Assembly (NCBI GenBank): GCA_937908275.1 | Contig: CALERA010000043.1 | Coordinates: 1-24,474 of the forward strand | DNA from: an uncultured Desulfarculaceae bacterium | Lineage (GTDB): Bacteria; Desulfobacterota; Desulfarculia; Desulfarculales; Desulfarculaceae | DNA: 24,474 nucleotides | Direction of reading: 5' to 3' | Shown here: piece by piece, positions 9,132 through 16,862 of the stretch | Layout: each line of letters opens with the position of its first letter | How positions within the stretch are numbered: position 1 is the stretch's first letter | Program-made: the position numbers and the translations under genes | Notes under the pieces: generated by a model | Database searches by the model: none | Told to the model about the DNA's origin: nothing | The model's input: only the letters and a program-made list of their open reading frames with translations

Positions 9132-10151
9132 TCAGGGCTTCTTGCGGGTCAGCTTGTAGAGCTCCGGCCCGAAATCAGGGGACTTGTCGATGACATAGGC
9201 CCAGGTCACCTTCTGCGAGCTGGCCATGAACTCCTTGGCGTCGGCCTCGGGCAGGGTGATGATCTGCATCCCGGCGGCCGACATCACCTTCCAGTCCTGG
9301 TCCACCCGCTCCATGGAGCGCACGGTGTCGATGCCCTCCATGATCTCCAGGCACTCCTTGAGCACCTTCTGCAGGTCGGGCGGCAGGGCCTTGAACTTGT
9401 CCAGGTTGACCACCGTGGCCGGCTCCAGCTGGAAGACGCCGGGGTTGACCATGAACTTGGTCACCTCGTGCCAGCCCATGCCCGGCACCGCGTAGTTGGG
9501 CCACAGGAAGCCGTCCACCACCCCGCGCTCCATGGCGGTGTAGATCTCCATGGGCGGGATGGTGATGGGGTTGGCGCCCAGGGACTTCATCCAGGAGGTG
9601 TAGAGGGGGGCCACCCGGATCTTGAGGCCCTTGAGCTCGGCCAGGGTGCTGATCTTCTTGTTCAGGAACAGCTTGAAGTTGACCACCGAGTTCAGGCAGC
9701 CCAGGTATTCGGCGTTCATCTTCTCGTGGAAGATCTGCACCCAGAGGTCAAAGGCCCCGCTCTGGCGCTCCTCCCAGGCCGGGATCTCGGACAGGCCCTT
9801 GGCGGTGAAGACCGGGGAGATGTTGCCGAAATACATGAAGGGGCTGTAGAGCAGCATGTCCACGGTGCCCCGGCGCAGGGCCTCGCCCTGGTCGAAGGTC
9901 TGGATGACCTCCGGTCCGCCGATCCAGTTGATCTTCAGGCGGCCGCCGGACTTCTGCTCGATCAGCTTGATCAACAGCGGCAGGCCCAGGTTGTGGGGGT
10001 GATCCTTGGGGAAGGCGGTGATGGCCCTGAGTTGATAGGTGTCCTTGGCCCAGCCGGGACCGGCGGCCAGGGGCGACAACGCCACCAGCGCCGCCACCAG
10101 CATCAGACCGGCGCGCTTCAGCCATCCGTGCAGTCTGCTTTTCGCCACCAT
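9132..10151 (-). CDS. dctP: TRAP transporter periplasmic substrate-binding protein, DctP family
   Basis: This protein captures the substrate in the periplasm and delivers it to DctQM. The 339-residue protein starts with a signal peptide: basic MVAKSRLHGWLKR, a hydrophobic core (about 14-30) and probable cleavage after GWA (residue 35). DctP hallmarks include AELKGLKIRVAP with R179, the arginine that usually binds the substrate carboxylate, and PPMEIYTAMERGVVDGFLWP (199-218). ATG 10151 was chosen because a purine-rich ribosome site (AAGGAGAAGGAGAAGG) lies immediately upstream and the signal peptide begins there; the open frame upstream encodes Pro/Arg-rich sequence with no signal. It is the first gene of the operon. 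The leader is long if transcription starts at the AT-rich island near 10410-10445. Confidence 0.95.
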   Translation of the reverse strand: MVAKSRLHGWLKRAGLMLVAALVALSPLAAGPGWAKDTYQLRAITAFPKDHPHNLGLPLLIKLIEQKSGGRLKINWIGGPEVIQTFDQGEALRRGTVDMLLYSPFMYFGNISPVFTAKGLSEIPAWEERQSGAFDLWVQIFHEKMNAEYLGCLNSVVNFKLFLNKKISTLAELKGLKIRVAPLYTSWMKSLGANPITIPPMEIYTAMERGVVDGFLWPNYAVPGMGWHEVTKFMVNPGVFQLEPATVVNLDKFKALPPDLQKVLKECLEIMEGIDTVRSMERVDQDWKVMSAAGMQIITLPEADAKEFMASSQKVTWAYVIDKSPDFGPELYKLTRKKP

Positions 10152-10404
10152 CTGCCTTCTCCTTCTCCTTGGCTCGAGTTGGGTGCCGACGGTCCCCGAT
10201 GGCCCGCCGCGCGGGGCTTTTCCCAAGAAACTCGCCGAAACGTGGTGAAGGTTGCGCGCATCCATGGTGACGAAACCAGTTGTTGAATCTCGCGGTTGGA
10301 TGCGGTGGTCGCCGGGGGAGAGCTGGAGATGACGTACCGGGGGAGGTGGGCGCCAACCACGCAACTGAGGTCCGGGGTTGCGGAACGGACTGACATTCGC
10401 CAAC

Positions 10405-10445
10405 CTTGTAGATAATTAGTAATTAGTTTATAGATTAACTAAAGC
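10405..10445 (-). promoter_or_regulatory. AT-rich promoter/operator island for the dctP operon
   Basis: This is a sharply AT-rich patch in GC-rich DNA. It contains an inverted repeat TTAGTT (10423-10428) / AACTAA (10437-10442) with an 8-nt centre. On the minus strand it reads TAGTTAATCTATAAA. No clean -35/-10 pair is clear, but the composition and position suggest the dctP promoter. If so, the leader is about 250 nt. Confidence 0.45.
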
Positions 10446-10710
10446 CGGCGTGTCAAGCCCCACTCCGGCGGGCGGGCCATCCGGCCCCGCGGCCGGACAG
10501 CGTCCAGCGGCTTCGGCTTCCCTCGCATCCTTATTTAAACAGGCCGTCCTGAGGTCGCGCGCGCTGCTGGCGGGGGCGGCCCCGGACCCGGGGGCGAGAC
10601 GCTTCAGCCTAGCACGGACAACGCCCAGAAATAGCGCCAAAAATTATTTTCCCGCCCCCGGGCCTGGCCGAAAGGCGGACCCCAGGCTGGTAAATGTGCG
10701 GGCCGCGCGA
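10446..10710. other. Centre of the divergent intergenic region, no gene seen
   Basis: This is GC-rich DNA with no credible ribosome site or family-like protein in any frame. Open frames on both strands here are low-complexity (Ala, Pro, Arg, Gly) and are not called. The segment simply separates the two AT-rich promoter islands by about 270 bp. Confidence 0.5.
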
Positions 10711-10716
10711 AAAAAC

Positions 10717-10745
10717 TTGACACTCATAAAATAAAGCACTAAATA
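10717..10745 (+). promoter_or_regulatory. Sigma-70-type promoter of the FAD/Fe-S operon
   Basis: A perfect -35 TTGACA (10717-10722) is followed after 17 bp by a weak -10 TAAATA (10740-10745). The start would be near 10752, 35 nt before the ATG at 10787. The weak -10 suggests need for activation. The -10 overlaps TAGTTAA (10744-10750), an element also found at the dctP promoter island. Confidence 0.6.
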
Positions 10746-10786
10746 GTTAACATATTAATCATCCCCGGATGACGAGGAGACCATAC

Positions 10787-12250
10787 ATGGAACTCAAGGA
10801 CAAATTGGTCGGAATCATTGGGGCGGCCCAGGTGGACGACAGCCCTGCCACGCTGGCGGCCTATTCCCGCGACCACAGCCTGGTCGATTGCCAGGGCCTG
10901 GCGGACGCGGTGGTCTGGCCGGACAGCGCCGAGCAGGTGCAGAAGGTTATCCAGTTGGCCAACGAGCTGAAAATTCCGGTGATCCCGGTCAGCTCCGAGC
11001 AGCACTTCCACGGCAGCACCCTGCCCAAGATGGGCGGGGTCATCATGGATATGCGCCGGATGAACCGCGTCCTGGACGTGGACCTGCCCGACCGTCTGTT
11101 CCGAATCGAGCCCGGCCTCACCTGGGCCCAGGCCCAGGCCGAGACCGAGAAGCTGGGCCAGCGCATGGTGATGCCGCTGTTGCCCCTGGCCAGCGGCTCG
11201 GTCGTGGCCAGCCTCCTGGAGCGCGAGCCCCCCACCAACCCCCGCTTCGAGTACGGCGAGCCCATGACCTCCAACGAGGTGATCTGGGGCTCGGGCATGC
11301 GCTTCCGCACCGGTTCGGCCAGCGCCCCGGGCTTCCCGGAAAAGGCCGACTCCAAGGGCGGCAACCCCGAGGGTCCCGGCACCAACTGGTACCGCTTCCT
11401 GCAGGGGGCCGAGGGCACCATGGGCGTGGTGACCTGGTCCATCGTCAAGTTCGAATACCTGCCGGTGCTGGACAAGACCTACTTCATCACCTTCGACCAG
11501 ATGGCCCAGGCCATCGAGCCGCTTTATCAGATGCAGCGGCGCATGATCGGCAACGAGTGCTTCCTGCTCAACCGCCAGGTGGGCGCGTTGATCTTCAACG
11601 ACGGCCAGCCCGGCGGCTACGAGGCCCTGAAGCGCCAGTTGCCACCCTGGTTCGTGGTGATGGTGCTCTCCGGCCCGCCGCGGATGCCGGAGAAGAAGCT
11701 GGCCTACGAGAAGGCCGCCATGGACGAGATCGCCGCCTCCCTGCCCCAGGTCCAGCGCATCGACGAGTCCCTGGCCGGGGCGCCCGGCCTGGAGCGCCGC
11801 CTGCCCGGCATGCTGCGCAAGCCCTGGCCGGCCGAGCGCGCCTATTGGAAGCACGCGCTCAAGGGCGGCTGCGAGGACCTGATGTGCATCGCCAAGATGG
11901 AGCAGGCCCCGGCTTTCACCCAGACCGTGATGGAGACCGCCGGCCTGCACGGCTATGACGTCAACGAGCTGGGCGTCTATCTCCAGCCCATCGAGCAGGG
12001 CCGCGCCTGCCACCTGGAGTTCCAGTTCTACTACGACCCGGCCGACCCGGCCGCCAAGGCCCGGATCAAGGCCCTGTACCTGGACGCGGGCCAGAAACTC
12101 TTCAAGCAGGGGGCCTTCTTCTCGCGGCCCTACACCTTGCTGTCGCCCATGGTGTACGAGCACGCCCGGGGCTACACCAACACCATCACCAAGGTGAAGG
12201 AGGTGTTGGACCCCAATTACATCATGTGCCCCGGCAACGTCTGTTTCTAA
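10787..12250 (+). CDS. FAD-binding oxidoreductase (PCMH/GlcD-like), first flavoprotein of complex
   Basis: This is a flavin dehydrogenase of the VAO/PCMH superfamily, which oxidises alcohols, hydroxy acids or phenols. The 487-residue protein has the FAD-binding half at about 35-225, with MGGVIMDMRRMNRVLDVD (82-99), IEPGLTW (107-113) and the signature GAEGTMGVVT (207-216). The C-terminus LDPNYIMCPGNVCF resembles the usual DP-n-I-x-x-PG ending. The loop before GGVI (PVSSEQHFHGSTLPK) lacks the common Gly-rich GGGT form and looks more like the VAO/cresol-dehydrogenase side of the family. ATG 10787 has GAGGAGA 6-7 nt upstream; the ATG at 10769 has none. It is followed at once by the CCG iron-sulfur protein, so electrons probably leave through Fe-S clusters, not to oxygen. 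The substrate is not known. Confidence 0.85.
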   Translation: MELKDKLVGIIGAAQVDDSPATLAAYSRDHSLVDCQGLADAVVWPDSAEQVQKVIQLANELKIPVIPVSSEQHFHGSTLPKMGGVIMDMRRMNRVLDVDLPDRLFRIEPGLTWAQAQAETEKLGQRMVMPLLPLASGSVVASLLEREPPTNPRFEYGEPMTSNEVIWGSGMRFRTGSASAPGFPEKADSKGGNPEGPGTNWYRFLQGAEGTMGVVTWSIVKFEYLPVLDKTYFITFDQMAQAIEPLYQMQRRMIGNECFLLNRQVGALIFNDGQPGGYEALKRQLPPWFVVMVLSGPPRMPEKKLAYEKAAMDEIAASLPQVQRIDESLAGAPGLERRLPGMLRKPWPAERAYWKHALKGGCEDLMCIAKMEQAPAFTQTVMETAGLHGYDVNELGVYLQPIEQGRACHLEFQFYYDPADPAAKARIKALYLDAGQKLFKQGAFFSRPYTLLSPMVYEHARGYTNTITKVKEVLDPNYIMCPGNVCF

Positions 12251-12263
12251 AGGAGGCGGCGAA

Positions 12264-13541
12264 ATGATCGTTTCAGGGTCGCTGGAACTCAAGGATTACA
12301 TGTACGAGATGCGGCGCTGCATGCGCTGCGCCAGCTGCAAATGGCTGGACCACATCTACATGCCGGACAACCGCTTCGTCTACCGTTGCCCGAGCTACGC
12401 CAAGTACTACTACTCCAAGGTGGCCTATGGCCGTCTGAAGCTGGGCCTGGCCCTGTGCGAGAACCGCCTGGAAGACACCCCGGGCATGAAGGACATGGTC
12501 TTCCAGTGCCTGATGTGCGGGGCCTGCGATTCGGGCTGCAAGCGCAACCTGGACCTGGAGATCATGAACTCCCTGGAGGCCCTGCGCGGCCACATGGTGG
12601 CGGGCGGGCGCTATCCCGAGGCCCATCAGCGGGTGATCGACCACGTGGCCAAGAGCCACAACAAGTTCGGCGCGCCCCACAAGGACCGCGCCGCCTGGGG
12701 TCCGGTCAACGCCCAGGCCAAGAGCGACACCGTCTACTTCGCCGGTTGCGGGGCCTCCTACCAGGACAAGAACCTGGCCCAGGCCAGCGACAAGATCCTG
12801 GGCCAGCTGGGCGGCTACATGCTCCTGCTCGGCGAGCAGTGCTGCGGCCATCCGTTGTTCGCCATGGGTCACTTCGACGCCTTCCGCCAGCAGATGGAGA
12901 CCAATCTGGAGGCCATGAAGGCCACCGGGGCCAAGCGCCTGGTGACCGCCTGCGCCGAGTGCTACAAGACCTGGAAGGTCGACTATCCCCGCCTGATGAA
13001 GATGAGCACCAAGGACTTGCCCTTCGAGGTGGTGCACATCACCGAGCTGGTGGCGCCGGCGGTGGCCAGCGGCCAGATCAAGTTCAACGGCCGGGTGGAT
13101 ATGAAGCTGGCCTGGCACGACCCCTGTAACCTGGGCCGCATGTCCGAGCCCTACACCCACTGGGAGGGCGATCGCGGCCAGTGGGGCTGCCTGGAGCCCG
13201 GCCAGGGCTTCGCGGCCAAGGAGTTCAACCGCGGCACCGCCGGCGTCTACGAGGCCCCGCGCGACATCCTGGCCGCCATCCCCGGGGTGGAGGTCCTGGA
13301 GCTCAAGCGCCACCACGAGTTCTCCTGGTGCTGCGGCGGCCACGGCGGCGCGCCGGAGGCCTATCCCGAGCTGGCGGCCTATGCGGTGAGCGAGCGCCTG
13401 GAAGAGGTCAAGGACGCCGGGGCCGAGGCCGTGGTCAGCGCCTGCCCCTACTGCAAGCAGCAGTTCCAGGACGGCTTCAAGGACCGCGACCACAAAGTGC
13501 CGGTCTTTGACATCACCGAGCTCATCGCCCAGGCCCTGTAG
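12264..13541 (+). CDS. Iron-sulfur electron-transfer protein with two CCG domains (GlcF/HdrD-like)
   Basis: This probably passes electrons from the flanking flavoproteins to a membrane or soluble acceptor. The 425-residue protein has two [4Fe-4S] ferredoxin-type motifs: C19, C22, C25 with C42, and C82, C85, C88, C92. Two cysteine-rich CCG domains follow: C162, C193-C194, C230, C233; and C288, C356-C357, C394, C397. This order matches GlcF, LldE-type and HdrD subunits. Two oddities stand out: C25 to C42 is longer than the usual spacing, and CCG domain 2 has about 30 extra residues between C288 and C356. ATG 12264 is preceded by AAAGGAGG, which overlaps the stop of the previous gene, so translation is probably coupled. 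It lies between two flavoprotein genes, the layout of a GlcD/E/F-like complex. Confidence 0.92.
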   Translation: MIVSGSLELKDYMYEMRRCMRCASCKWLDHIYMPDNRFVYRCPSYAKYYYSKVAYGRLKLGLALCENRLEDTPGMKDMVFQCLMCGACDSGCKRNLDLEIMNSLEALRGHMVAGGRYPEAHQRVIDHVAKSHNKFGAPHKDRAAWGPVNAQAKSDTVYFAGCGASYQDKNLAQASDKILGQLGGYMLLLGEQCCGHPLFAMGHFDAFRQQMETNLEAMKATGAKRLVTACAECYKTWKVDYPRLMKMSTKDLPFEVVHITELVAPAVASGQIKFNGRVDMKLAWHDPCNLGRMSEPYTHWEGDRGQWGCLEPGQGFAAKEFNRGTAGVYEAPRDILAAIPGVEVLELKRHHEFSWCCGGHGGAPEAYPELAAYAVSERLEEVKDAGAEAVVSACPYCKQQFQDGFKDRDHKVPVFDITELIAQAL

Positions 13542-13561
13542 CCAGAGAAAGGATGCGGCTC

Positions 13562-15301
13562 ATGCCGAAAGTCACGGAAAAGGTTTCCCAGGCGGCCTAT
13601 AACGCCTTGGCCAATATCGTGGGCCCGGAGTGGGTCACCGACGACGCCTCCATCACCGAAAGCTACGTCAAGGGCGGCGAGATCCACGACTGCATCTACC
13701 AGCGCGGCCAGCAGCCTCCGGGCGTGGTGGTGATGCCCAAGAACACCGACGAGGTGCAGAAGATCGTCAAGGTCTGCTTCCGCTACCACCTGCCCTACAC
13801 CCCCATCGGCGCCTTCTGGGGCGTGCACTGCGGCGGCAAGGTGCCCTTCCACGTCTCCATCGACCTGTCGCGCATGCGGGGGTTGGACTGGGACGAGAAG
13901 CACATGGTGGCCATCGTGGAGCCGGGCCTGATCCACTCGCCCCTGCAGGCCGAGGCCCAGGAGCGCGGGCTCTACACCATGACCCCCGGCGGCGGCTCCC
14001 AGGCCGCGGTCATCGGCAACATGCTGACCTGCAACTACTCGCCCCTGAACTATCGCCTGGGCCTGGCCACCCGCCGCATCCTGGGCGTGGAGTGGGTCCT
14101 GCCCGATGGCGAGGTGATCCGCCTGGGCTCCTTGTCCAACTCCGACGACCCCTACTGGGGCGAGGGCCCCGGCCCGGACCTGCGCGGCCTGCTGCGCGGC
14201 TACCTGGGCTGGTGGGGCAAGGTGGGCATCATCACCAAGATGGCCATCAAGATGCATCCCCTGTTCCTGCCCGAGCGCATGAAGCCGGTGGAGCGGGGCA
14301 TGATGAGCACCCTGGAGTTCCCCGACAACCGCATCAAGTGGTACAACTTCCGCATGCCCAGCGAAGAGGCCATGCGCAAGGCCATGCGCGAGATCTCCCG
14401 CTGCGAGATCGGCGCGGCGGTGATGCGCGTGCCCACCATCTGGCGCTATCGCGGCAAGTCGGTCAGCCGCGAGGATTTCTGGAGCAAGTGGGGTCCGGAC
14501 GAGCAGAAGATCCGCGACGGCCGCGCCACCTCCTCGGTCTGCCGCGTGCTCCTGATCGGCTACACCAGCGAGGCCCAGCTCAAGTATGAGGAAGAGATCC
14601 TCATGGAGATCATGACCGAGCTGGGCGCGGACCTGGGCCGCACCAAGCAGTCGGACCAGTCCTGGATCAAGAACGCCGATTCGGCCGGCATGTGGTGGCC
14701 CGCCGGCGGCTACGTCTCGGTGGAGTTCGTGGTCGAGACCCTGGAGCACTCCTTCGCCCGCGGCAAGACCCTGCTCAAGGAGAAGGAAGCCAAGTTCACC
14801 CCGCCCCTGGTGGACGAGTACGGCGAGGAGGGCTGGATCCAGATGACCGACATGGGTCACACCAGCTACTTCGAGTTCCTGATCCAGTGGGACCCGGAGC
14901 ACCCCCTGGGCAAGTACAAGTCCGGCGAGTACAAGGCCTGGGAGCACTGGGTGGCCAGCCAGCGCACCGCCATCGACCACGGCCAGTACACCGCCAACAT
15001 CGGCTCTCTCAGCGTCATGGGCCTCACCGGCCCGGCCTTTGGCCCCAACTACGGCGAGATCTACGACAAGGTGCGCCAGGCGGTGGATCCCAAGGACATC
15101 TCCAACCCGCCGCTGGACCTGCACGACCGCGTGATCGAGGAGTTCGCCCCGCAGTGGATGGAGGAGTACGACTTCAAGCCCTGGACCGAGCTGATGCACG
15201 GGGGCCAGGAGTGGTGGAAGGTGCTCACCAGCCGCGGCTACAAGTGGCGCGACGTCCTGCCCGAGTGGTACTGGGACCGCGACGACAAGGAAATCGGCTA
15301 G
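13562..15301 (+). CDS. Second FAD-linked oxidoreductase (PCMH-type) of the complex
   Basis: This 579-residue flavoprotein is of the same superfamily as the first but only distantly like it. The FAD domain covers about 45-235: QPPGVVVMPKNTDEVQKIVK (51-70), VSIDLSRMRGLDWD (98-111), AIVEPGL (117-123), a Gly-rich TPGGGSQAAVIGNMLTCN (141-158) and GWWGKVGIITK (216-226), the place of the usual G-x-E-G-x-x-G-I-I-T. The C-terminal half is Trp- and Tyr-rich, with no recognised extra domain. ATG 13562 is chosen because GAAAGGA lies about 8 nt upstream; ATG 13553 overlaps that ribosome site. It starts 20 bp after the Fe-S gene. It may be a catalytic partner or a second substrate-binding subunit, as in GlcE. 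The substrate is unknown. Confidence 0.87.
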   Translation: MPKVTEKVSQAAYNALANIVGPEWVTDDASITESYVKGGEIHDCIYQRGQQPPGVVVMPKNTDEVQKIVKVCFRYHLPYTPIGAFWGVHCGGKVPFHVSIDLSRMRGLDWDEKHMVAIVEPGLIHSPLQAEAQERGLYTMTPGGGSQAAVIGNMLTCNYSPLNYRLGLATRRILGVEWVLPDGEVIRLGSLSNSDDPYWGEGPGPDLRGLLRGYLGWWGKVGIITKMAIKMHPLFLPERMKPVERGMMSTLEFPDNRIKWYNFRMPSEEAMRKAMREISRCEIGAAVMRVPTIWRYRGKSVSREDFWSKWGPDEQKIRDGRATSSVCRVLLIGYTSEAQLKYEEEILMEIMTELGADLGRTKQSDQSWIKNADSAGMWWPAGGYVSVEFVVETLEHSFARGKTLLKEKEAKFTPPLVDEYGEEGWIQMTDMGHTSYFEFLIQWDPEHPLGKYKSGEYKAWEHWVASQRTAIDHGQYTANIGSLSVMGLTGPAFGPNYGEIYDKVRQAVDPKDISNPPLDLHDRVIEEFAPQWMEEYDFKPWTELMHGGQEWWKVLTSRGYKWRDVLPEWYWDRDDKEIG

Positions 15302-15330
15302 TCCATTAGGACCTGGCCTCAACCCATCCG

Positions 15331-15361
15331 CCCGCCGGCCGGGACCCTCCCGGCCGGCGGG
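15331..15361 (+). other. Perfect 14-bp hairpin between FAD2 and radical SAM genes
   Basis: CCCGCCGGCCGGGA (15331-15344) and TCCCGGCCGGCGGG (15348-15361) form a perfect stem with a 3-nt loop. It sits 30 bp after the stop of the flavoprotein gene. No T-run follows, so it is not a typical intrinsic terminator. It may lower or stabilise expression across the junction. Confidence 0.6.
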
Positions 15362-15384
15362 CCCTCCGGCGGCCGGGCGATGAC

Positions 15385-16824
15385 ATGCCAGAAATCCTCC
15401 TGATAGACACCAACACCACGCCGTTCAACGAAGCCTTTCCGGTCTACCCCATCGGCCTGGATTATCTCCAGGGGGCGCTGGACCAGGCCGGCCTGGGGCC
15501 GGTGGAGGTCCTGGACCTGATCCGGGCCGGCGGTCCCCTGGGCCGCGAGGCCCTGAGCCAGCGCGGCGGGCGCAGCCTGGACCTGATCCGGCAAAAGCTG
15601 GGCCAGAAGCCCTGGGACCTGGTGGGTCTGAGCCTGCGCAACCTGGACTCCACCTACCCGGTCCTGGCCGGCCCGGCCGAACTGCACTACTACCTGCCCC
15701 AGCTCAGCCAATACCTGGATTGCGTGGCCACCCACGCCGACCCCCGCACCCGGGTGGTCCTGGGCGGCACCGGGTTCTCCATCATGCCCGAGGCCTTCCT
15801 GGCCGGACGGCCCGCCACCTGGCACGGCATCGTGGGGCCGGGAGAGAGCGCATTGGTGGAGCTGGCCCAGGGCGTCCTGGCCGGCCAGGACCAGCCGCGC
15901 CTGATCAGGGCCAACGGCCGGGACACGGCCATTGGCCGTTTGCAGAACCGGGCGCTTCTGCGGGCCTACCTGGACCTGCCCCAGGGCGAGGGCTCCTTTG
16001 GCCTGCGCACCAAGACCGGCTGCGGCCAGGCCTGCGGCTATTGCCCCTATCCGCTCATCAACGGCCCCAGACAGAACCTCAAGGACCCGGCCCTGGTGGT
16101 GGAGGAGCTGCAACTCCTGGCCGAGGTCCACGCCAGCCATCCCACCCGGCCGCCCCTGCGCTTCATGTTCGCCGACGACATCTTCAACCGCCCCCTGGAC
16201 CACGCCAAGGCCATCCTCAAGGCCCTGCTGGCGGCCGGCATCCGGCCGGACTCCTGGCACGCCTACCTGGACCCCAGCGGCCTGGACCGGGAGTTCTTCG
16301 AGCTGGCCCTGGCCAGCGGCGGCTGGAGCCGTCCCGGACCCGAGGACCTGGACGGGCGGGTGATGTTTTTCCCCTTTGACGTGGAGAGCGGCTCGGACCG
16401 CATTTTGGCCAAGCTGGGCAAGCCCTACCGGGCCAGGGACATCCTGGCCGGGGTGGAGGCCTGGCGCACGGTCAGCGAGGCGGCGGTGGCGCGGGGCGAG
16501 CTGGTCGCCGCCGGCCTGGGCTTCCATCTGCTCCTGGGCTATCCCGGCGAGGACGAGGAGAGCATCGCCGAGACCTGCCGCCTGGTCAACCAGGCCCGGC
16601 CGGACCAGGTGGCGGTGCAACTGGCGGTGCGGGTCTATCCCGGCACCCCCTTGGCCCGCCAGACCAGGGGCCAGCTCTGGCAGCGCGAGGAAGACCTGCA
16701 CCGGCCGGTCTTCGCGCCCATCGACGAGGATCAGATCATGACCTGGCTGCGCCGGCACCTGGACGCGGCCTATGACCGTCTGGCCCGCAAGGGCAACATG
16801 CTGCTCATCGGCCGGGGCGACTAG
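15385..16824 (+). CDS. Radical SAM protein with N-terminal B12-binding-like region
   Basis: A radical SAM enzyme would cleave S-adenosylmethionine with a [4Fe-4S] cluster to start radical chemistry. The 479-residue protein has C213-x3-C217-x2-C220 in TGCGQACGYC, the cluster motif. An N-terminal region of about 200 residues (PVYPIGLDYLQGALDQAG..., VGLSLRNLD, VVLGGTGFSIMPE) looks like the Rossmann-type B12-binding domain of BchE-like enzymes. The DxHxxG cobalamin motif is not visible, so B12 use is doubtful. FPFDVESGSDRILAKLGK and LLLGYPGEDEESIAETCRLV are typical of the radical SAM barrel. The ribosome site is weak. It sits in a run of catabolic genes, which suggests a catalytic or maturation role in the same pathway. 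The reaction is unknown. Confidence 0.85.
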   Translation: MPEILLIDTNTTPFNEAFPVYPIGLDYLQGALDQAGLGPVEVLDLIRAGGPLGREALSQRGGRSLDLIRQKLGQKPWDLVGLSLRNLDSTYPVLAGPAELHYYLPQLSQYLDCVATHADPRTRVVLGGTGFSIMPEAFLAGRPATWHGIVGPGESALVELAQGVLAGQDQPRLIRANGRDTAIGRLQNRALLRAYLDLPQGEGSFGLRTKTGCGQACGYCPYPLINGPRQNLKDPALVVEELQLLAEVHASHPTRPPLRFMFADDIFNRPLDHAKAILKALLAAGIRPDSWHAYLDPSGLDREFFELALASGGWSRPGPEDLDGRVMFFPFDVESGSDRILAKLGKPYRARDILAGVEAWRTVSEAAVARGELVAAGLGFHLLLGYPGEDEESIAETCRLVNQARPDQVAVQLAVRVYPGTPLARQTRGQLWQREEDLHRPVFAPIDEDQIMTWLRRHLDAAYDRLARKGNMLLIGRGD

Positions 16825-16862
16825 GCCAGCCAACGCCTCGGAACCAAGCAAAGGGGATCATT

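Noticed and set aside
7195..9159. 654-codon plus-strand open frame opposite dctM and dctQ
   Set aside because: The protein is an improbable run of His, Gln, Asp and Gly; the minus strand encodes clear TRAP permeases.
10450..10734. 94-codon open frame in the divergent intergenic region
   Set aside because: No ribosome site, Ala/Pro/Arg-rich composition, and it runs over the TTGACA promoter element.
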